Source: Coccinella septempunctata
Lineage: Eukaryota; Arthropoda; Insecta; Coleoptera; Coccinellidae
Reading direction: 5' to 3'
NCBI RefSeq assembly: GCF_907165205.1
Contig: NC_058191.1
Coordinates: 19,408,501 to 19,472,500, forward strand
Length of the DNA: 64,000 nucleotides
Under the pieces are notes generated by a model. That model made no database searches and was not told the origin of the DNA. It saw only the letters and a list, made by a program, of their open reading frames with translations. This document shows, piece by piece, positions 11,330-22,180 of the stretch; positions within the stretch are counted from its first letter, which is position 1, and each line of letters starts with the position of its first letter. Position numbers and translations under genes: made by a program.

Positions 11330-13079
11330 ACTTTCTAAGTATATTATTATAAATCGTGCTTAGGTGTTGCACATCTTCTCTATGATTGACGGTATAATTT
11401 CTTTTTATGTGTATCATCCCGCTTATATTACGTCTATAACCAACCTCTTCTCTATCAAGAATTTTCACATCTTCAAAATTGAATTTATGGCCCATAACAT
11501 TTGATGTAAAGTTAAAGCAGTTTTGTTAAAATTTGCAATATTTTCACTATCATATTTATGTTGTTTCATCCTATGGCGTAAATACTGTTTTGTTTGGCCA
11601 ATGTAACACTTGTTACAATTAGCACAGGGTATCTTATATACTACTCCTGATTCTAAATTATAAGGTGTTTTAAATTTCAAATTTGTGAAAAATCACTTTG
11701 TGATGAATAAGTTGTAAAAGGCACACTTGACATTCAACTCCTCAAATATTTTATTTATTCTGTGAGAAAGACCAGGTAAGTACGGAAACCTAAAGTAGGA
11801 AGAAATAGACGAGTTAGAAGGAACATTAACTATATGACTTCGGTTGGATGTGTGTTTATTTATTATTCTTTCGACTAAGTATGTAGGATAGTTATTCTGC
11901 TTCAAAATATTTTCAACCTTATTTAAGTTCTTCTTATGAAACTTTTTGTTGCTTAGTTTTAAAGCTCTTTTAATTAAATTCTCCATTATATTAGTTTTTT
12001 GTTGCATGCTATGACTGCTGTAAAAATTTATGCATCTGCTAGTGCTTATTGGTTTAGTGTACCAGTCAGTAATAATACTAGAGTTTTCTCTAATTATCAA
12101 CAAATCCAAAAAAGGTAAACTGTTATCTTTCTCCACTTCAATCGTGAATTGGATCTTTTGATGGTAAGAGTTGAAAACATCTAAAATGTATTGTATTTTG
12201 TCATATGGTACCAACAATAATGTATCATCTACAAAGAACTTAATGAGCGGGATATAAAATTTAAGTGTTTCAACAACATAACAAAAGATTTCTTCCATAA
12301 TCAAGTTAGCAAATGATGGGCTTGCCGGTGCACCCATAGCAGTGCCATCCAATTGTATATAAAATTTTCCTTCATAGACAAAATAACCACCATCAAAACA
12401 AAGATCAACCAATTCCAAGAATTTTTCCCTACTAAGATCCGTATAGCAGCTGATAAATCTCCATCTTTTCTTAATGACACTAATAACAAGTTCTCTTGGG
12501 ATGTTTGTAAACAAGGATATAACATCTAACGATATAAGCATGTATCCTAGTGGTACTTTTATATCTGACAAAATTGTAGTCAATGAAAATGAATCTTTCA
12601 AGTTAAAACTGGAAGTAGACAAGGTAGAATTTAAGATATCATGTAAATATTTACCAATGTTATAAGTGGGAGACTTGACGCAACTGACTATAGGTCTCAA
12701 ATTGAGACCATCTTTATGGACCTTACGCAAACAGTATAACTTAGGTGGTAAACTGTTATGTCTGATTAAAGTTTTATACTCTGCCTCAGATATATATTCT
12801 TCTTTTTTGAGTCTCATCAGGCATCTATTGACTGCATTCTGAATCTTTGTCGTTGGATCAGCTTCCGTTATTTTGTAGGTGTCCTCATCACTCAACATTC
12901 TGTCCACTTTACTTTGATATTCATCCCTGTACAGAACAACAGTTGCACCCCCCTTGTCAGCTCGACTTATGATGATATCCTGGTTTTCGCTAACAAACTT
13001 ATTGGTTTCACTCACAAACCCATCAAGTAGGTGGCCCTTGTTTCTGTGTTGTTCTCTCCTCTCAAAGTTGCTAATAACA
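11330..13079 (-). pseudogene. Penelope-like RT plus GIY-YIG endonuclease, left arm
   Basis: Telomerase-related PLE reverse transcriptase. Motifs in order: LYCLRKVHKDGLNLRP, MLISLDVISLFTNIP (motif A), DGTAMGAPASPSFANLIMEE (motif B), KFFVDDTLLLVP (motif C), ENSLPFLDLLI-type thumb, then the GIY-YIG nuclease with SGVVYKIPCANCNKCYIGQT. One nonsense codon separates RT from GIY-YIG at about 11,690 (Arg codon in the other arm). A one-base frameshift shortly after the GIY-YIG core, near 11,510, is shared with the other arm. The open frame also runs across the palindrome centre to 13,282, but residues beyond about 13,079 come from the antisense of the other arm. Confidence 0.9.
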
Positions 13080-13117
13080 GAAGAAGTGAAGAATACATAT
13101 AGATTAAGAAGTGTGAA

Positions 13118-14867
13118 TGTTATTAGCAACTTTGAGAGGAGAGAACAACACAGAAACAAGGGCCACCTACTTGATGGGTTTGTGAGTGAAACCAATAAGT
13201 TTGTTAGAGAAAACCAGGATATCATCATCGTCGAGCTGACAAGGGGGGTGCAACTGTTGTTATGTACAGGGATGAATATCAAAGTGAAGTGGACAGAATG
13301 TTGAGTGATGAGGACACCTACAAAATAACGGAAGCTGATCCAACGACAAAGATTCAGAATGCAGTCAATAGATGCCTGATGAGACTCAAAAAAGAAGAAT
13401 ATATATCTGAGGCAGAGTATAAAACTTTAATCAGACATAACAGTTTACCACCTAAGTTATACTGTTCGCGTAAGGTATATAAAGATGGTCTCAATTTGAG
13501 ACCTATAGTCAGTTGCGTCAAGTCTCCCACTTATAACATTGGTAAATATTTACATGATATCTTAAATTCTACCTTGTCTACTTCCATTTTTAACTTGAAA
13601 GATTCATTTTCATTGACTACAATTTTGTCAGATATAAAAGTACCACTAGGATACGTGCTTATATCGTTAGATGTTATATCCTTGTTTACAAACATCCCAA
13701 GAGAACTTGTTGTTAGTGTCATTAAGAAAAGATGTTGATTTATCAGCTGCTATACGGATCTTAGTAGGGAAAAATTCTTGGAATTGGTTGATCTTTGTTT
13801 TGATGGTGGTTATTTTGTCTATGAAGGAAAATTTTATATACAATTGGATGGCACTGCTATGGGTGCACCGGCAAGCCCATCATTTGCTAACTTGATTATG
13901 GAAGAAATCTTTTGTTATGTTTTTGAAACACTTAAATTTTATATCCCGCTCATTAATTTCTTTGTAGATGATACATTATTGTTGGTACCATATGACAAAA
14001 TACAATACATTTTAGATGTTTTCAACTCTTACCATCAAAAGATACAATTCACGATTGAAGTGGAGAAAGATAACAGTTTACCTTTTTTGGATTTATTGAT
14101 AATTAGAGAAAACTCTAGTATTATTACTGACTGGTACACTAAACCAATAAGCACTAACAGATGCATAAATTTTTACAGCAGTCATAGCATGCAACAAAAA
14201 ACTAATATAATGGAGAATTTAATTAAAAGAGCTTTAAAACTAAGCAACAAAAAGTTTCATAAGAAGAACTTAGATAAAGTTGAAAATATTTTGAAGCAGA
14301 ATAACTATCCTACATACTTAGTCGAAAGAATAATAAATAAACACACATCCAACCGAAGTCATATAGTTAATGTTCCTTCTAACTCGTCTATTTCTTCCTA
14401 CTTTAGGTTTCCGTACTTACCTGGTCTTTCTCACAGAATAAATAAAATATTTAAGGAGTTGAATGTCAAGTGTGCCTTTTACAACTTATTCATCACAAAG
14501 AGATTTTTCACAAATTTGAAATTTAAAACACCTTATAATTTAGAATCAGGAGTAGTATATAAGATACCCTGTGCTAATTGTAACAAGTGTTACATTGGCC
14601 AAACAAAACAGTATTTACGCGATAGGATGAAACAACATAAATATGATAGTGAAAATATTGCAAATTTTAACAAAACTGCTTTAACTTTACATCAAATGTT
14701 ATGGGCCATAAATTTAATTTTGAAGATGTAAAAATTCTTGATAGAGAAGAGGTTGGTTATAGACGTAATATAAGCGAGATGATACACATAAAAGGAAATT
14801 ATACCGTCAATCATAGAGAAGATGTGCAACACCAAAGCACGATTTATAATAATATACTTAGAAAGTA
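13118..14867 (+). pseudogene. Penelope-like RT plus GIY-YIG endonuclease, right arm
   Basis: Mirror copy of the left arm. The same motifs are present (LISLDVISLFTNIP, AMGAPASPSFANLI, FFVDDTLLLVP, GIY-YIG with VVYKIPCANC and CYIGQTKQYL). Differences: a frameshift near 13,230 where the left arm is open, and a nonsense codon TGA at 13,736-13,738 where the left arm has Trp-Arg. RT and GIY-YIG are in one frame here. The frameshift near 14,690 is common to both arms; past it the typical C-terminus can be read in the next frame to TAA at 14,865-14,867 (EDVKILDREEVGYRR, ISEMIHIKG). Confidence 0.9.
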
Positions 14868-15283
14868 ATAAGTAATAAGTAATGGCTGGCCTCGTCAATA
14901 GTGTTAAGACCATTCCTGATCAATATTTTGTAACCTTATGTTGATGTCATTATCATAAATATAGAAACTGATAAAGTGATGGGATTGTATGTCTGCTCTC
15001 CAAGAAATTTTGATTTCTTTGTTAAATCCTAACGTTTTTAAAAAGCGTACAATATTGTTCTCGTAACTAGGTAATTTATTTTCATGTTATGTCATATTGT
15101 GTGTCTTATAATATACTTTTTGTATTTATTTACAGCCTTGAAAAAGAAACGATTTGTTTCGAAACGTCGGCATTGTTACGCAGTGAACAATAGATAATAA
15201 ACAGTGTCCAACACTCCCAATATATTCTTTCTTTCCTAATTCTAAAACAATGGATGATAACCAAGTTACTTATTCTTATGTCA

Positions 15284-15780
15284 GTTGAATGGTAGAATTG
15301 ACAATTTTATACTGCAGCCAAACAATAAATGATTATCAAGATCAATCTTCACTTGAAGAGTGAGATTTATCCTCATTGCTTGAATGGAATTTTTTAATTG
15401 AAGCTCATTTGAAGAAATAAATCAAAGTATACAAACCACGAAAAACTTTCATTCGTTATAAACCTTCATTTAACTACTTCAAACAAAAGAGCTATTCTCC
15501 CAATCAGCATGAAATTCTATTTTTGTTGAAACATTGATTCAAGTATTTATTCAGTTGTCATAATAGTACGATTCGAATTCACTAGTGTGAATTCGAATAG
15601 GGTCGATTATTAATTCAAACCAGTTACTACCCGTCGTAAACTAAACTCATTTCTTCAGGCAAATTTATTTTGGCTAGTGCCAACTGAATTACTATTGACG
15701 TGACGATATGACACTGATGCTTTTCAGTCTCCAATAGAAATCTTGATGCTATTTATATTATTCTGAATTGTTAAAAATAT
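15284..15780. other. Non-coding interval with a perfect 28-bp palindrome
   Basis: No gene seen. The only notable item is the perfect palindrome at 15,571-15,598 (ATTCGAATTCAC, TAGT, and its reverse complement). It lies between the PLE and the Gypsy LTR, probably within the carboxypeptidase intron. Confidence 0.4.
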
Positions 15781-16047
15781 TGTAACCAGCCCGGCAGTGG
15801 CGGCCGGACCTTTCTAGGAAGCGCGCGAAACCGTCATAATGTTTCCGGCTTCTATGTGAGCCCAGCGGAGGGGCAGTACAATAGTACAGTGCAGTTCACA
15901 GTGCCAACGACGGACGAGTATAAAATAAATACCAGTAGAAATAACTAGTATCGACATAGTTAGTTTGTTAGATATTAGTGTTAGTATAAGTGTAATCAAA
16001 TAATATTAATTAGTCAGACGTTTTAACTAAGCAAAGAAAACGTTACA
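15781..16047 (+). repeat. Probable 5' LTR of the Gypsy element
   Basis: 267-bp segment with matching termini TGTAA...TTACA, a TATAAA box at about 15,919, and immediately followed by TGGTGTCAGGTGTGAG, which resembles a primer-binding site (tRNA-Leu type, tentative). The gag ATG follows at 16,112. No second LTR was found, so the boundary rests on the termini and the PBS-like sequence. Confidence 0.6.
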
Positions 16048-16111
16048 TTGGTGTCAGGTGTGAGGTTCAACATCGCTCGAATTAAATAAATATTTCGGTT
16101 ATTTGGAGTTC

Positions 16112-16998
16112 ATGCCAGTGACCACAAGACTACAGAACGCTATGGAGAATGAAAGAAAATTCTCGAAAATTAAATGAGAAAATGGACGAGAAGACTTGTA
16201 AGTTAAATGAGAAAATTTCCAGAGAAATTGGGTGAGAAACTGGAAACCATAAATGAAGAAGTGGACGAAAGATTCGATGAAGTGAGTCAAACTTTTCATC
16301 AACTTCGACAAATTTTTCACTCACTTCATCGATTAACGGAGAGTTTTAAGAAATGGCAGGAATAATTGAACATTATTCCAAATTATTAGATTCCCTGAAA
16401 AGAATGTCAAGCAGAACAGATATTCTGGCTTCATCACACTACTGCACCGCGAAAGCGGAAAATGACAGCGAAGGTAGTAGAATGAAGATCAAGCCTGCAA
16501 CTTTTGATGGAAAAATACCCTGGTCGACATATTAAAAACAATTTGAAGTTGCTGCGCTGGCAAACAATTGGAATGGCAACGAAAAAGCCACGGCATTAAT
16601 AATAGCTATACGAAGAGAGGCACTCAACATTCTGCATCTTGGCTTATCCATCTGCTGCAGATGGCTTCCTTGAACAGCTATCAACCCAGACATTTGTGGA
16701 TGGGATCAAGGATAGTGAAATACAACAACGCTTGAGGCTAGCACGCCCTAGAACCGTAGATGATGCCTTAGCCCAGGCTTTGGAAATCGAGGCAGCGAAG
16801 CAAGCGTCGCATAGGGGACACCTTCGTGTAAAACAAGTCCAAGAAATAGACCGACCTATTGAGGAAATTGTCAGAGAAGAAATACGCAGAATATCACAAG
16901 TTAGGAAAAAGGATGCTTCGTGCTGGAACTGCAACAAAAGTGGTTATTTCACACGAAACTGCCCAGAATTGGAAAAAGAACCACAGCAGGGAAACTGA
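16112..16998 (+). pseudogene. Ty3/Gypsy gag, broken
   Basis: Degenerate gag of the Gypsy element: starts MPVTTRLQNAMENE at 16,112, then passes several stops. A capsid-like stretch is readable at about 16,480-16,800 (PATFDGKIPWSTY, FVDGIKDSEIQQRLRLARPR), followed by a CCHC nucleic-acid-binding knuckle CWNCNKSGYFTRNC at about 16,920-16,962. A Harbinger element interrupts the polyprotein just downstream, at 17,078. Confidence 0.8.
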
Positions 16999-17462
16999 AA
17001 GGAGTCGATGATAAGCAGCATAAATCGAACCAAGCTAAAAATGTCCCGTACGTGATAATCCGAGGAAAAATGTCTAACGGCCGTTTTCAATAACTTATCT
17101 ATCCATCAAAACTGTGGATAGATAGATACTAGGGATAGACCAAAATCTGTCCTTTAGTGCTTGTTTGCGTTTCAATATTCTATCTGCAGATAGCGATTCT
17201 TACTGGCCCCAGCGATCTATCCCTTCCTCTGAAATGAGATCAGATAGACAACCAGAGAACGGAACTTTCATTATATATGCGCCTACTTGCGTTTCAAAGA
17301 AATTTGAAGTAAACCATCGATTGTAAAAAGTATCTCCGGTAGTTCAGTTTTTTGATCTGTCGAGTTCGAGCAGTAAGGGGTAGAGATAAGCGTTGGAAAT
17401 TGTTATCAGGGTGCATTTCAGCGCTGTTTTTTTGACAATTGAATTATAATTAACTTTGAAAA

Positions 17463-17690
17463 ATGGATTATTTGAGTAGCGACATGGAATTATTAGAGAT
17501 CATTGATGAGTTCCATGAAGAAAGTGAATCGGAAGAGACCATAATACAAAATGTTTATAAAGCACGAGTTGATTACATGATTATTTTGAATGATTACGCG
17601 TTCACATGTAGAATTCAACTGAGCAAAGGAGCTGTGAGTGAATTATTGGATTTAATTAATCCATATTTGAGGGCGCAAAGTGGGAAAATT
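17463..17690 (+). pseudogene. Harbinger transposase, N-terminal fragment
   Basis: Opens MDYLSSDMELLEIIDEF and reaches FTCRIQLSKGAVSELLDLIN, which resembles the N-terminal helical region of HARBI1-type DDE transposases. Similarity ends at about 17,690, where the sequence becomes the antisense of the Myb/SANT gene. The DDE catalytic core is absent, so it cannot transpose on its own. Confidence 0.6.
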
Positions 17691-17947
17691 GAAACCGAAG
17701 AGTTGAAGGATTCGGTCAATCTTCTCAAACTCTCCTCTTTCAATTTATTGTTGGTAGCATTAATAGCTCTGCTGGTAATAAACCCATCAGATGCTACAAA
17801 TTCTACCAAACGCATGGCCTCTTCTTTAGTCATTGGTTTTGATTTAGGCTGAAAAAATCATTGCCTTCAGAACTTGAAATTAATGAAAAATGAATATCGA
17901 TAACAACGGCGCTTTTATTTGAAGGTACTTACGGTTGAGGAATTCAT
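17690..17947 (-). pseudogene. Harbinger Myb/SANT accessory protein, N-terminal fragment with intron
   Basis: Read on the minus strand: a 15-bp first coding exon (MNSST, ATG at 17,945-17,947) with donor GTAAGT, an 84-bp intron (17,849-17,932) and acceptor TTTTTTCAG, then PKSKPMTKEEAMRLVEFV and RRLTESFNSS. The last motif is typical of the Myb/SANT-like protein that partners Harbinger transposase. It runs head-on into the transposase fragment, which shows that one internal deletion removed the C-terminal parts of both genes. Confidence 0.6.
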
Positions 17948-17949
17948 TT

Positions 17950-18610
17950 TCAAGTATTGCGTGGTTAAGAATCTTGACCAACAATTATTATGATGTATTT
18001 ATTGCCGTATGCACCACCATAGATTAAATTAAAACATATATGGACCACTCTGACAAGTGGCGCCACCTATTGTTATGGTACACTAATCACAAAATATTAT
18101 TCTAAATTTGATTGTTAGGTGTCACTGCATTTTGAGCTTTCGATCGTTATCACTCGTGAATGACCGTGATCTCCGCCGAATATTCAAACGACTAATCAAG
18201 ATATCTATAGACCGACAGACTCAAACGTATTTTTGATTATCTATCAATCTACGAATTGACATAATTTTCTAATAAATTATTCAATAAGCGAAGCGAAATG
18301 TCTGCAAGAGTAAAGTCGTGCTGTGTTGTCCAATCCAATATTACATTGGATTCAAAAGACCTTGAAACCTTTATTGAACAAGTTCATAGGATGTTCGCTA
18401 CTTCCTCAAAGTACAATTAAACATCGCCCTACAATACTCTGGAGGAGGCAGGGTTTTCTCACTGAGGTTTCTTCTCTGAGCTCATACGCCGAATTGTATA
18501 GTACCTCATTACATCAACCTCTACTGAAACTTTTTCATGTTGTACATGTACATTTGCTTTTTTGTTTGATATTCAAAAATGTATTGCTGATATCCAATAG
18601 AAGATGCGTA
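17950..18610. other. Internal Harbinger DNA and a dispersed repeat
   Basis: No gene seen. The part at about 18,430-18,600 (GGCAGGGTTTTCTCACTGAGG, then a TTGTATAGTACC segment) is similar to 31,600-31,735, so it is a dispersed repeat, probably another non-autonomous element lying inside the Harbinger copy. Confidence 0.45.
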
Positions 18611-18611
18611 T

Positions 18612-19512
18612 ACAGGGTCTTTCACGAGGAACCTCACCCATATTTATACGGGAAACTACTGAACGTATTTTCATTTCAACGAAGCATTCCTGAGACGTAT
18701 AAATAAATGTCTAGAAATTAACGGTCAAAACTTTGAGCATCTTCTCTAGTTATAACTGCGAGAGTTTGCCATGGTTCTCCTAATAGTTACATGAAGTCGG
18801 TTTCAAGAAGGGGTGAAAAATCTACAGCAGGGTTCAAATAACAGTTCCTGAAAATTTCATCTTTTTGGCGTGAAGGAAAAAGAAATAGCTGAAAATTCAA
18901 GACGAAAAACAGTTTTTTGTGAATAACTCAGAAAATATCCACTTTAGGGCAAGGGTGTGATGCATACACTCACATTATTTTTTAACGTAGATTCAACATC
19001 TGCCATAAAAAAATGGGGTTCTAATTTGAAAAAATTGATTTTTCACGATTTTTTCATCCCTAACTTTGAAAGCGATTTTTTCACCCCCTGTATCGTGAAT
19101 CGCGATTTCGTTTTCTAAAGTGGATACATCAATCTTACATCTTGAAAAATCCCAAAAATGAAAATTTTCCACCCAAAAACCTCGAAGTTATTCTTGTTTC
19201 AGCGGAGCTCTATTTTCGATTTTTTTTTCAAATTTTCCCGCTCAGAGAGAATTTTCCAACCAAAACTGAAAAATGTTACATCAAAATAACTTGAAATTTT
19301 CTAAGGAATCTATTTCTGCAATAAAAAAATGGTGTTCTAATTTGAAGAACGGAAGTTGACGTCATTTCCGGAAAAACCGGAGGTGCTCATGCCTTGAAAA
19401 TATTTTAGATTTCATCAGCATTGTAAAATACTTATAAGTGCTGAATTTCATGAAAATACGTTCAGTAGTTTCCCGTATAAATATGGGTGAGGTTCCTCGT
19501 GAAAGACCCTGT
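18612..19512. mobile_element. MITE-like element with 63-bp inverted ends, nested in Harbinger
   Basis: 18,612-18,674 and 19,450-19,512 are inverted repeats starting ACAGGGTCTTTCACGAGG. The interior is AT-rich with no ORF. Size about 900 bp. No convincing target duplication could be assigned, so the superfamily is open. Confidence 0.75.
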
Positions 19513-20344
19513 GTAATGTATAAATATTGAATTGTTTTTGTCATTAGGAATTATGGTAGTTTCTGAGAAATGTTTTAGTGTAATGAATAAGTTTTGTAAT
19601 TAGAATAAAGTGAAATTAAAAGCTGATTTCAATTATAAACTGAATCTGCGTTTGAAGCACAATGCAATAAATTTTTCAATTTTGAACTGATTTTTTTTTC
19701 GATTCTTCGAATTAGAGAAAAATCCAGATAAAGATTCGTATTATTCGAATCTTTCTCTGAGTTCCACTCAGAAATTTTCAAATATATTCTGCCTTGATCA
19801 TTACAAGAAAATTAAAAATGAGCATTACAGATTCCCTTTTTATTTGGTTTCGTCGAAAATTAGTACATGTACCGTAAAAACAGATGACGTTCGATGAAGT
19901 TCGTTTTTCGAGTGGTCCCTCTATTCACTGTTCATTTAATCTATGTGCACCACCTTTCATCGAACGACGTTTAAGCATAGAATCTCTATGGGGAAAAAAA
20001 GAAATTAAGGAATTAAGCTCGTTTAATGAAATGGTGCATACGGGTTTGTAGTCATACACACACGATTAACCTTTTATAAATAATCTTCAAATATTTACAC
20101 TTTGTAGTTTCTAACACACTCCAATATCTCAAACGCTAGAAATGAATTAATGATGTGAGGTCTTATATTAGTGTTCTGTGGTCTGAGCTGAATAGATTCC
20201 AATCTATCCTTGCCTTGAGATAGATAACGTAAAACCATAATTGTGGAATGCAAACCATAGATAGATAACTACAAGGATAGATAGGCAGACAATCTGGAGA
20301 TAGCGATCTATCCCTTATCTTGGAAAGGTTATTGAAAACGGCCG
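19513..20344. other. 3' part of the Harbinger element, non-coding
   Basis: No gene seen. The final 170 bp are rich in TATCTATC/GATAGATA motifs matching those at the left end (17,095-17,235). A possible polyadenylation signal AATAAAG occurs near 19,604. Confidence 0.45.
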
Positions 20345-20833
20345 TAAGTATTTCTCAAGCATAGTTATCCTGGAAAGATAAATGATCGAAATGTAAAAAT
20401 ATTGGTAGACACCCGCTAGACCAAAACCATTATGCACCCAGAAATTGCTCAAGGATTCAAGATTCGCCCAGTTATGATCAAACTTCGAACTGCGTCTGGA
20501 CAAGAAACACCGACTTATGGATCGATCGTCTCCACTATTGAATTAGGAAACACAGCAGTTAGCCAAGAAGTTCTGGTAGCTGAAATCACGGAAGAACTTA
20601 TTCTGGAATTGGATCTTGTTAAGAAGCTTGGATGCCAATTGGATATAAAGAGTGATGTACTAGGAAGTGAAGATATTCCATTCAATGATGTAGAGGACAA
20701 GATATATCGGATTCGACTTACCGAGGACATCACGTTGCCAGGGCGAACTGAAGGCATAGTGAGTGGTAGATGTGACGATGTAACGAGGAGTGGCTGCGTG
20801 AGAGTAATTGAGCCCTGTGACTATACACCCTAA
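20345..20833 (+). pseudogene. Gypsy protease region, broken
   Basis: Retropepsin part of the Gypsy pol. The frame NDRNVKILVDT leads into the active site, which should read DTGA but is damaged (Gly codon changed and an in-frame TAG at about 20,417). The flap side and C-terminus follow in an open frame: MHPEIAQGFKIRPV, ASGQETPTYGSI, LILELDLVKKLGCQ, then the linker to RT. The upstream half is separated by the Harbinger insertion. Confidence 0.75.
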
Positions 20834-20839
20834 GAAGAA

Positions 20840-21490
20840 GACTTTGATTGGACATGGTGTACCAGTGTACCATATTTCGGGTTGGATAACTACTGCAGAA
20901 GTCACAAAGAAATTCTGAAAAACTGGTGTCCCTCCTCACTTCAAAGTGTAAAGAGCTCGACTGATACCAACTACTCGAAGTGAGAAAATTGGTTCAAACG
21001 TCCTTCGACGTTTCTGCCACTGAGGGAAGTGCAGGGAAGAGCGATGTTGTGCAGCATAAAATCGATACTGATGATGCACAACCTATCCAACAGCAACCTA
21101 GACATCTTCCTCTGACCAAATCTGGAAATCGAACCGTCCGATAGCCCCTGGACATCGCCCGTAGTATTAGTGAAGAAGAAGGAAGCATCCACTAGATTCT
21201 GCGTAGATTATCGGCAGCTCAATCACGCCACGAAAAAGGATAGCTATCCCTTACCGAGAATTGATGATACCGTGGGCTCACTCTCGGAATCACGTTGGTT
21301 TTCCACCTCGTATCTGAAGAGTGGATATTGGCAGGTTGGCTTGGATCCAAAAGACAAAGAAAAAACTGCCTTCATGATTGGAACGGGTCTGTGGCAGTTT
21401 AAAGTTATGCCTTTCTGTCTACGTAATGCTCCTGCCACATTTGAACGTCTGATGGAGACTATTATTCAATGTTACACATACTTACTGTAG
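20840..21490 (+). pseudogene. Gypsy reverse transcriptase, N-terminal half
   Basis: Reverse transcriptase of the Gypsy element with STRFCVDYRQLNHATKKDSY, PLPRIDDT, LKSGYWQVGLDPKDKEKTAF and FKVMPFCLRNAPATFERLME. The normal FGLCNAP has become FCLRNAP, and the first catalytic segment reads YLKSGYW where LDLKSGYW is usual, so the catalytic Asp is lost. The FADD box is not present: coding sequence stops near 21,470 at a foreign insertion and resumes at about 25,376. Confidence 0.85.
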
Positions 21491-21529
21491 ACAGTTGTGA
21501 ATTTGCTGCTCCTTTTCTTGCTCTATATT

Positions 21530-22180
21530 TGTTCTGCGAGTCTTAGTAGTATAATCGTCGTAGATCCGTCTGCAAACTGCGTATGAGTCGTTCATACGTT
21601 CTATTCTGGAATAAGCTGGTCTAGTTTGGTGGATTGCCTTCATTGGTGGGATTAATTCTCTTGAATTGGTGCAGAGATGGGATACCAGAATTCCATATGG
21701 AATTGTCCGACCTGATTATGAGTCCCGCCTCCGACTGAATGACATGTCAGCATTTGCAGAAAGATGCGTTAGAGGTGACCTTATTTTTACTTATAAGTGT
21801 GTGCATGAAATCTTCGAATCTCAGGTGGTCATAATTTCAAAACGAAAAAGGAGAATTTCTGGTCCACTTCAAGGCAGATGTTCCTTCCAAATAGGGTATT
21901 TTCATTTTGTAAGAGCCTCCAAAGTGCCGTAGTCAATAGCCTCTCCATCAACAGCTTCAGGAATGGGCTGGACAGACTGAGACATCTTTTACGAGGAATA
22001 GTTTGCATTGACTAGTGATTTGCCTTATCTTTTTGATTCATTCTTTTTTTGTTCTAATTCAGTTGTTTATCCTTTTTTTGGGTAGTATATATTGAATCTT
22101 CTGTTCTAGTGTATTAGGTGAATTGATTTGATAGGTGTTCACCTCAACTCTAATTGTATTAATAATAATAATAATAATAA
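21530..22180 (+). pseudogene. CR1-like element, 3' end with (TAA)n tail
   Basis: C-terminal end of an APE-type RT protein: LELVQRWDTRIPYGIV, SRLRLNDMSAFAERCVRGDL, IFTYK, and in other frames the VVNSLSINSFRNGLDRLR motif. The 3' UTR ends CACCTCAACTCTAATTGTATT followed by (TAA)n at 22,160-22,180. The same tail, in reverse, ends the fragment at 45,184-45,646. A Dong copy starts directly after the TAA run. Confidence 0.75.

Larger units (their letters stand above)
10957..15270. mobile_element. Penelope-like element 1, inverted dimer with target duplication
   Basis: Two arms, 10,957-13,079 and 13,118-15,239 (2,123 and 2,122 bp), are inverted copies around a 38-bp centre, head to head. The right arm is followed by a 31-bp extension (15,240-15,270). 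The whole unit is flanked by a 13-bp direct repeat TATTCTTATGTCA (10,944-10,956 and 15,271-15,283), the expected target site duplication. Each arm carries an RT and a GIY-YIG domain read toward the outside, followed by a 3' segment with a GAAACGTCGGC box like those at PLE ends. The single flanking duplication argues that the dimer went in as one unit. Confidence 0.85.
17078..20344. mobile_element. PIF/Harbinger-type element with internal deletion, inserted in Gypsy
   Basis: Ends are CGGCCGTTTTCAATAAC and its inverted counterpart GGTTATTGAAAACGGCCG, flanked by the 3-bp direct repeat TAA (17,075-17,077 and 20,345-20,347). Both subterminal regions carry multiple GATAGATA/TATCTATC motifs, likely transposase binding sites. 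Inside are N-terminal pieces of both Harbinger proteins facing each other, plus a nested inverted-repeat element (18,612-19,512). The 3-bp TWA duplication and two-gene design fit PIF/Harbinger. Confidence 0.8.

Noticed and set aside
13100..13282. N-terminal extension of the left PLE frame beyond the palindrome centre
   Set aside because: These codons are the antisense of the right arm, read through the inverted repeat; not a domain of the protein.
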